Notes under the pieces: model-generated
Seen by the model: the letters and a program-made list of their open reading frames with translations, nothing else
Told to the model about the DNA's origin: nothing
Database searches by the model: none
Part shown: one piece after another, positions 59,606 through 64,000 of the stretch
Numbering within the stretch: position 1 is the first letter of the stretch
Layout of the letters: each line of letters begins with the position of its first letter
Made by a program: the position numbers and the translations under genes
Source of the DNA: Mycolicibacterium sp. CBMA 234
Lineage (GTDB): Bacteria; Actinomycetota; Actinomycetes; Mycobacteriales; Mycobacteriaceae
Length of the DNA stretch: 64,000 nucleotides
Direction of reading: 5' to 3'
Assembly: GCF_009729415.1 (NCBI RefSeq)
Contig: NZ_MPKW01000033.1
Span: 248,001-312,000, forward strand

Positions 59606-59991
59606 GCGTGGCCGTATCCGAGGACGGCGGGGTGCGCCTGCGCCACCCGGACGACAACGCGGTCTTGATAGAACGCGATGTGGCCGCGCAGCCGTGCCAC
59701 GTCTTCGGTCGGGTCCTCGTAGCTCCAGCACACCGGTTCGTCTCCATCGTTGTCGAATCGCCAATAGGTAGCTTGCCCTCTGAACGGGCAGCGGCTCGTA
59801 GCGTCCGAATCCCTGCGCAGGTCGATGTGGACATCCGAGCGGGGAAAGTAGAACACCAGCCCGTGATCCTGCTCGTCGACGAGCAGCGCGGCGGTGGTCG
59901 AGGCGAGCAGCCGTCCGTCGTACTCGGCCGTGATCCTGTTGCGGCGGCGATGGATATCGACACGGTAGTCGGGACGGTCCGCGAAACTCAT
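59602..59991 (-). CDS. DUF427 domain protein
   Basis: 129 aa. DUF427 features: RNRITAEYDGRLLASTTAALLVDE, FYFPRSDVHIDLR, SRCPFRGQATYW and WSYEDPTEDVARLRGHIAFY. The domain is a small beta-tent fold found singly or in tandem in actinobacteria; biochemical role not known to me. Overlaps both neighbours by ATGA, so it is made with the LLM oxidoreductase and thioesterase. Confidence 0.93.
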   Translation of the reverse strand: MSFADRPDYRVDIHRRRNRITAEYDGRLLASTTAALLVDEQDHGLVFYFPRSDVHIDLRRDSDATSRCPFRGQATYWRFDNDGDEPVCWSYEDPTEDVARLRGHIAFYQDRVVVRVAQAHPAVLGYGHA

Positions 59992-60830
59992 GCCGCTTTC
60001 ACCACCGTCTCGGCGAACTCCCGCAGGGTATCGGGCTCGGCGAAATCGGCGAACCAGACGTAAAACCGTTCGGCGCCAAGGTCACTCATCCGGCCGAAGT
60101 GGTCAGTCAGCTCGTCGGCCGTCCCGCATGTCAGTCCGTCGCCGAGGTACCCGAATCGGCGGGTGCTCGCCTCAGTGACCGTCGTACGGTCGGCTCCGGA
60201 CCCGACGAAGCCGACCATCTGCTGCACCGACACCTGCGCATCTCCCGCGTGTGGGCGCAGCTGCTCGAGCCGGTCGAGGTGATTGCACGGCAGATTCCAC
60301 CAATCCGCATGTCTGCGAACCAGTTCCATGGTCTTCTTGCCCACGCCTCCCAGCACCAGGGGAATCGGGTGTTCGCGGCGCGGGCACTGAGCGTTGTCGC
60401 CGTCGTCGCCCCAGTACTGCCGGATCAGCGCCAGATCACGTTCGAGCCGGCGGAAGCGGGCGGGAGCGTCGTCGGCGTTGTCGATGTCGAACCGCTCGAA
60501 CTCGGCCGGCATCGACCCGGCGCCCAGGCCGAGCTCGAACCGCCCGCCCGATGCCGCAGACATCGTGACGGCATGTTTCGCGAGCACCGCCGGATGACGG
60601 AAACCATCGCACAGGACCAGATGTCCGACCCGCAGTCGCTGCGTGTGTGCCGCGACCCAGGCGGCGATCGCCGTGGCGTCCCAGATACCTCGGTCCGGGG
60701 CACCCGGCGCTTCGAGGTGGTCGATGAAGGCGATGCCGTCGAAGCCCGACCCCTCGGCCACCTGCGCGCGCTCGACGATGTCATTGATGGTCAGCCGCAC
60801 CTGCGGCAGAAAAAGGAACCACTCGGCCAT
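59988..60830 (-). CDS. LLM-class F420-dependent oxidoreductase
   Basis: 280 aa from ATG 60830. MAEWFLFLPQVRLTINDIVERA, GFDGIAFIDHLEAPG, SAASGGRFELGLGAGSMPAEFERF, and PLVLGGVGKKTMELVRRHADWWNLP are LLM signatures of the TIGR03619-like groups. First gene of a three-gene - strand operon behind a near-perfect motif A site. Fourth LLM enzyme in the window. Confidence 0.9.
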   Translation of the reverse strand: MAEWFLFLPQVRLTINDIVERAQVAEGSGFDGIAFIDHLEAPGAPDRGIWDATAIAAWVAAHTQRLRVGHLVLCDGFRHPAVLAKHAVTMSAASGGRFELGLGAGSMPAEFERFDIDNADDAPARFRRLERDLALIRQYWGDDGDNAQCPRREHPIPLVLGGVGKKTMELVRRHADWWNLPCNHLDRLEQLRPHAGDAQVSVQQMVGFVGSGADRTTVTEASTRRFGYLGDGLTCGTADELTDHFGRMSDLGAERFYVWFADFAEPDTLREFAETVVKAA

Positions 60831-60875
60831 GACGTCACTACTCTAGGCGAAATGAAAGTGATCTTCTACTCAATC

Positions 60876-60890
60876 GAAAATATGATTCTC
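60876..60890. promoter_or_regulatory. Motif A operator (one mismatch): GAAAAT-ATG-ATTCTC
   Basis: 46 bp upstream of the LLM start (60830), with one base different from the perfect repeat. It is more than 38 kb from the other strong motif A sites. The rest of the 60831-60980 gap contains no gene that I can support. Confidence 0.5.
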
Positions 60891-60980
60891 AGTCCCAATC
60901 TTTCCAACGGCCGTCACTAGCGTTCGCGGCGCCAACGCTCGAAGAGATCCGGCACCGAAATCGGGAAGCTCGCGGCCGGG

Positions 60981-62435
60981 CTACAGCTGAACGATGACAC
61001 TCTTGTTCTTGAGGTAGGCCTCGAGTCCCTCACGACCGAATTCCTGGCCCCAGCCGGATTGCTTGTAGCCACCGAAGGGCAAGTCGTGGTCAAAGACCAA
61101 CTGGCAGTTGACCTGAACGCTGCCCGCCTGCAGCCGCTTGACGATGCGGTGCGCCCGGCTGACGTTTGTGGTCCATGCGGTAGCCGCGAGGCCATAGCTG
61201 GTGTCGTTGGCCATGGCGACAGCCTCGTCTTCGGTGTCGAACGGCAGGATGCTCACCACCGGCCCGAAGATTTCCTGCTGGTATAGGCGCATTCCGGGGT
61301 CGACGTTGGTCAGCACCGTCGGGTGTACGAAGTAGCCCTTGCGATCCAGCCGGTAACCGCCCGTAACGATCTCGACGCCGTCGTTCTTGCCTTCGTCAAT
61401 GAAGCCCAAGACGCGGCTGAGTTGTTTGGCACTGATCAGCGGGCCGCTCATCACACCCTCTTCGTCCGGCCCGCCATATTTCATGAAGTTGGCGACGCCC
61501 GCGATGCCTTCGACCACCTTGTCATAGACACCGCGCTGCACGAAAATCCTTGAGCCGCACACACATCCCTGGCCGGAGTGGATGAAGATTCCCATGGCCG
61601 CCCCAAAAATGGCTTTGTCCAGGTCGGCGTCGTCGAAGATCAGCACAGGCGACTTTCCCCCCAGTTCAAGCATGACCTTCTTGAGGTTGCCCGCCGAGGA
61701 CTTGACGATTTCCTTGCCGACTTCGGTCGAACCCGTAAAGGCGACTTTCTCGACGTCGGGATGCGCGGTGATGGCAGCGCCCGCGGTGTGGCCGTACCCG
61801 GTGATCAGGTTGACAACGCCGTCGGGCACGCCGGCTTCGTGGATCAGCCGGTCCAGCAGCAGCGCCGAAAGGGGCGTCTCCTCCGCCGGTTTCACCAGGC
61901 TGCTGCAGCCGGCGGCCAGCGCAGGGGCGATCTTGGCGCAGGCGTTGAAGATCGGCCCGTTCCACGGAAAGATCAGGCCGACAACGCCGTACGGCTCGCG
62001 CAGCGTGTAGCCGTGCTGATCGACATACGCATCCGAGGCTATGCCGCTGGTGCGGATGTCGTAGGCGGTGCCGTTGATCTTGGAACACCAGCCGGCGTAG
62101 TAGCGGAAGAACTCGGCGCAGGTCGGAACGACGAGCTCGGACTGCATCTTCATCATGCCGGTGTTGGCCGAATCGATCGCCGCAAACTCGGCCGCGTGCT
62201 CGTCGATCAGTTCGGCGATTCGCCACAGGGTCTTGGCGCGTTCCCGGCCGGGCAGCCCGGACCAGACACCGGATTCGAAGGACGACTTGGCCCGCGCGAC
62301 GGCCTCGTCGACGAACCCGGGGCCGCAATCGGTGAATTCGCCAATCTGCTCCTCGGTCACCGGATCGATGATCGGGATCAGCTCACCCGTGCCCGGGCGC
62401 TTCTGGATGTCCTCCAAAACGGACTGCAGCGTCAT
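60981..62435 (-). CDS. Aldehyde dehydrogenase (NAD-dependent, general type)
   Basis: 484 aa from ATG 62435 (MTLQSVLEDI), GAGAGG upstream. FPWNGPIFNACAKIAPALAAG, FTGSTEVGKEIVKSS, catalytic Glu in MLELGGKSP, and HSGQGCVCGSRI where the first Cys of GCVC is the nucleophile. C-terminal NCQLVFDHDLPFGGYKQSGWGQEFG is typical of betaine/phenylacetaldehyde-type enzymes. Not behind motif A or B; divergent from a TetR-like gene with its own inverted repeat, so it seems to belong to a separate unit bordering the island. Confidence 0.94.
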   Translation of the reverse strand: MTLQSVLEDIQKRPGTGELIPIIDPVTEEQIGEFTDCGPGFVDEAVARAKSSFESGVWSGLPGRERAKTLWRIAELIDEHAAEFAAIDSANTGMMKMQSELVVPTCAEFFRYYAGWCSKINGTAYDIRTSGIASDAYVDQHGYTLREPYGVVGLIFPWNGPIFNACAKIAPALAAGCSSLVKPAEETPLSALLLDRLIHEAGVPDGVVNLITGYGHTAGAAITAHPDVEKVAFTGSTEVGKEIVKSSAGNLKKVMLELGGKSPVLIFDDADLDKAIFGAAMGIFIHSGQGCVCGSRIFVQRGVYDKVVEGIAGVANFMKYGGPDEEGVMSGPLISAKQLSRVLGFIDEGKNDGVEIVTGGYRLDRKGYFVHPTVLTNVDPGMRLYQQEIFGPVVSILPFDTEDEAVAMANDTSYGLAATAWTTNVSRAHRIVKRLQAGSVQVNCQLVFDHDLPFGGYKQSGWGQEFGREGLEAYLKNKSVIVQL

Positions 62436-62485
62436 CGTGTGCCTCTCATCGTCAGCGGTGCGCACCCCGGGATGAGTGCGCAACA

Positions 62486-62509
62486 AATGCTGTGCAGTTG
62501 CTTAGCATT
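62486..62509. promoter_or_regulatory. Inverted repeat in the aldehyde dehydrogenase/TetR gap
   Basis: AATGCT (62486-62491) and AGCATT (62504-62509) around 12 bases, with a partly overlapping GCAAC...GTTGC. It is 51 bp from the aldehyde dehydrogenase start. The 330-bp gap from 62436 to 62764 holds no other feature that I can support. Different from motifs A and B. Confidence 0.4.
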
Positions 62510-62764
62510 GCCGTCGGCAGGTCGTCAAGAGTCGCTAGCTTCGGCGGTTTCTCTAGAAGGGCCGAAAAGGTGTCCGTCAGCCACGACGACACCTCCCCCG
62601 ACCTGGGACGCACGCACGCTGCAGGTTGCAAAACCAGTCGGTTTGCCTCAGCGTCGAGGTGCTCGTTCATTTGACGCGGCCGGGTCGTGCTAGACACCGA
62701 GCTGGTTGGCGCATGCGATCGAGCCCCCAAGGCAGTCGCTGAGCGCCCCGGACTGCGGATATGC

Positions 62765-63439
62765 ATGTTGGGGGCGGCCACCGACGGTCTTGTGCGTGCC
62801 GGCGTTGTTTACCATCAAGACATCACTGAACCGAAGCGATACAACGCGCCGTTACGGCGGCAACAGTTGGCCGACGCCGCCATCACGCTCTTGGGCACTG
62901 AAGGTGGGCGAGGGCTGAGCCACCCCCGCGTCGATAAACAGGCCCTGGTGCCGCCAGGCACCACGTCGTACTACTTCCGCACCCGTAAAGCCCTGCTGCA
63001 GGCGGCCGCCGAGCGTGTCACTGAACTAGGCGCGGCGGACCTGTCAAAGATGACCGAACTCGCCGGCGGCGAGGTAACGGAATATGCGGGAACCAAAGGC
63101 TTGGCACAGCTGGTGATTCTGTCCAGTAACGAACCTTGGTTAACCCGGACTCGAGCCCGTTACGAGCTGATGCTGACCGCCCGGCTTGAGCCGGAACTGG
63201 CCGCCTCCCTGTTAGAGTTCGCAGCCAAGCTCTACGGCCTGGCGCGCGATGCTATCGCCAACTGGCACGAAGAACAATTAGATTCGACGCTCCTCGACGA
63301 GCAGACGAGAACAGTGCTGACCTATATCGAGGGCGTATTGCTGAGCTTCGTGCACGGCTACCCCGCGGTTACCGATGCCGATCAGCTCGACCGTCGGATT
63401 AGGGCGATCTTGCGCAGCGTAACCGCAGAAACCCAGTAG
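62765..63439 (+). CDS. TetR-like transcriptional regulator
   Basis: 224 aa from ATG 62765; other in-frame starts (62687, 62792) are possible and none has a clear ribosome site. HTH segment: RRQQLADAAITLLGTEGGRGL, then PGTTSYYFRTRKALLQAAAERV. The helical C-terminus has a ligand-domain pattern. Codon use differs from the island: it contains TTA leucine codons (for example in SLLEF and EQLDS), rare elsewhere, hinting at a different origin. Probably controls the divergent aldehyde dehydrogenase. Confidence 0.82.
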   Translation: MLGAATDGLVRAGVVYHQDITEPKRYNAPLRRQQLADAAITLLGTEGGRGLSHPRVDKQALVPPGTTSYYFRTRKALLQAAAERVTELGAADLSKMTELAGGEVTEYAGTKGLAQLVILSSNEPWLTRTRARYELMLTARLEPELAASLLEFAAKLYGLARDAIANWHEEQLDSTLLDEQTRTVLTYIEGVLLSFVHGYPAVTDADQLDRRIRAILRSVTAETQ

Positions 63440-63772
63440 CACCCAGCGGCTGGAAACTGCTTCATTCGCTCCTCGCGCAGGGCGCGCGTCATGCACATCT
63501 TGGCTTCCTTGAACAGCAAACAAGCTGCCCCGTCCAGACACTGGATCTACTTGGTTGCGCTCCGTCTGAACCGAGACGGGACGAATTGCTCAAGGCGGCT
63601 GAATCCATTGCCCCCTCCACCGTCCACCGACCAGTGGACACCGCCAACTGCGGCTAGCCAATCAGACCCTCATTCGACTGCCGGATGCGGCGGCGTTTGC
63701 CGCCTGAATTTATCCACTAAACTTTTAGAGGACCCCGGTTTCGTCCATTTATGTAACTGTTATGGTGCACCA
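63440..63772. other. Intergenic stretch without a supported gene
   Basis: 333 bases, visibly less GC-rich towards the right end (TTTATCCACTAAACTTTTAGAGG). Contains a short inverted repeat GTCCAC-CGACCA-GTGGAC near 63625-63642, and GCGGCG/CGCCGC-type repeats. TATGGT just before the lipase ATG is a possible -10 box. No convincing reading frame or RNA gene is visible. Confidence 0.5.
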
Positions 63773-64000
63773 ATGTTTCACCGTCTTTTAGCAATCTTGG
63801 CGACGCTGATGCTGCTTAACGGCCCGTTCTGGAACGTCAGCACTGCGCTGGCAGACACCGGAGGCGATGAGCCGCAGTACGCCGAGTTCTATCTGCCTCC
63901 CGACCCGCTGCCGCCGGGCCGGCCCGGCGATCTGATCCGCACCGAACCGTCGCGGCTCGTGCTCGAACCGTCCGGCCAGCTCGGCGCCATCATGGCCACG
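63773..64000 (+). CDS. Secreted lipase-family protein, N-terminal part (3' end outside window)
   Basis: First 76 codons only. Signal peptide MFHRLLAILATLMLLNGPFW...STALA, then DEPQYAEFYLPPDPLPPGRP and GDLIRTEPSRLVLEPSGQLG, the usual mature start of mycobacterial PF03583-type secretory lipases. Those enzymes are alpha/beta hydrolases with the catalytic GxSxG further downstream, outside the window. Not obviously connected with the catabolic island. Confidence 0.75.
   Translation, partial: MFHRLLAILATLMLLNGPFWNVSTALADTGGDEPQYAEFYLPPDPLPPGRPGDLIRTEPSRLVLEPSGQLGAIMAT

Noticed and set aside
60917..61195. 92-aa frame on - strand
   Set aside because: Mostly a shadow of the aldehyde dehydrogenase; only the last 20 residues lie outside it, reported as a possible remnant.
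1..64000. tRNA, rRNA, CRISPR, insertion sequences, phage genes
   Set aside because: None recognisable on either strand: no clustered direct repeats, no transposase motifs, no tRNA-like stems noticed. A dedicated search could still find divergent cases.

Overview
The window reads as a chromosomal stretch of a mycobacterium (Mycobacterium/Mycolicibacterium type). It is uniformly GC-rich with frequent GTG/TTG starts and 1-14 bp gene overlaps. It is dense in acyl-CoA dehydrogenases, enoyl-CoA hydratases, F420-type LLM oxidoreductases, a mycofactocin-type SDR, a KshA-like Rieske oxygenase, P450s and a PF03583-type secreted lipase start. No rRNA, tRNA, CRISPR array, transposase or phage gene was seen. 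The genus assignment is inference from gene content.

Layout. 1-3.5 kb: end of a + strand operon (amidohydrolase, SnoaL-like protein, acyl-CoA dehydrogenase pair). 3.6-8.4 kb: acyl-CoA dehydrogenase divergent from a TetR regulator, then thioesterase II, mycofactocin-type SDR and an epimerase-like gene. 8.4-11.9 kb: a small membrane operon (orphan cytochrome oxidase subunit III-like and IV-like proteins plus twin six-helix membrane proteins) divergent from its own TetR gene. 11.9-23 kb: MeaB GTPase, SDR, a ligase/dehydrogenase-pair/hydratase operon, a lone [2Fe-2S] ferredoxin, and a split B12-dependent acyl-CoA mutase co-transcribed with an LLM enzyme and a CoA-transferase. 23-41 kb: P450/LLM/Ltp-DUF35/hydratase genes; carboxyltransferase/LLM/Rieske/isochorismatase-like operon; aldehyde dehydrogenase; and P450/CoA-transferase/Ltp/SDR/amidohydrolase operon. 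40-54 kb: a seven-gene operon (hydratase, amidohydrolase, FadD, amidohydrolase, dehydrogenase pair, epimerase-like), a second TetR, thiolase, thioesterase and more hydratases. 53-61 kb: three hydratases and two CoA ligases on + facing an LLM/DUF427/thioesterase operon on -. 61-64 kb: aldehyde dehydrogenase divergent from a third TetR-like gene, then the start of a secreted lipase.

How it works together. The genes form a large catabolic island for one or more CoA-activated substrates. Ligases activate acids; paired (probably heteromeric) acyl-CoA dehydrogenases desaturate; hydratases and SDRs hydrate and oxidise; a thiolase and Ltp/DUF35 proteins cleave C-C bonds; amidohydrolases may open rings or hydrolyse intermediates; P450s, the Rieske enzyme and the ferredoxin oxygenate. 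The split mutase with MeaB rearranges a branched acyl-CoA. The substrate is not readable from sequence; a terpenoid, alicyclic or steroid-like acid fits the family mix.

The main discovery is regulatory. Two different inverted-repeat motifs recur in the promoter gaps. Motif A (GAGAAT-N3-ATTCTC) lies at 4.8, 12.8 and 17.7 kb with weaker forms at 5.6, 22.1, 26.7 and 60.9 kb. Motif B (19 bp, TACTGT-N7-ACAGTA) lies at 29.0, 34.6, 48.2, 49.8, 51.9 and 53.4 kb. They divide the island into two interleaved regulons, each containing a TetR gene next to a copy of its motif.
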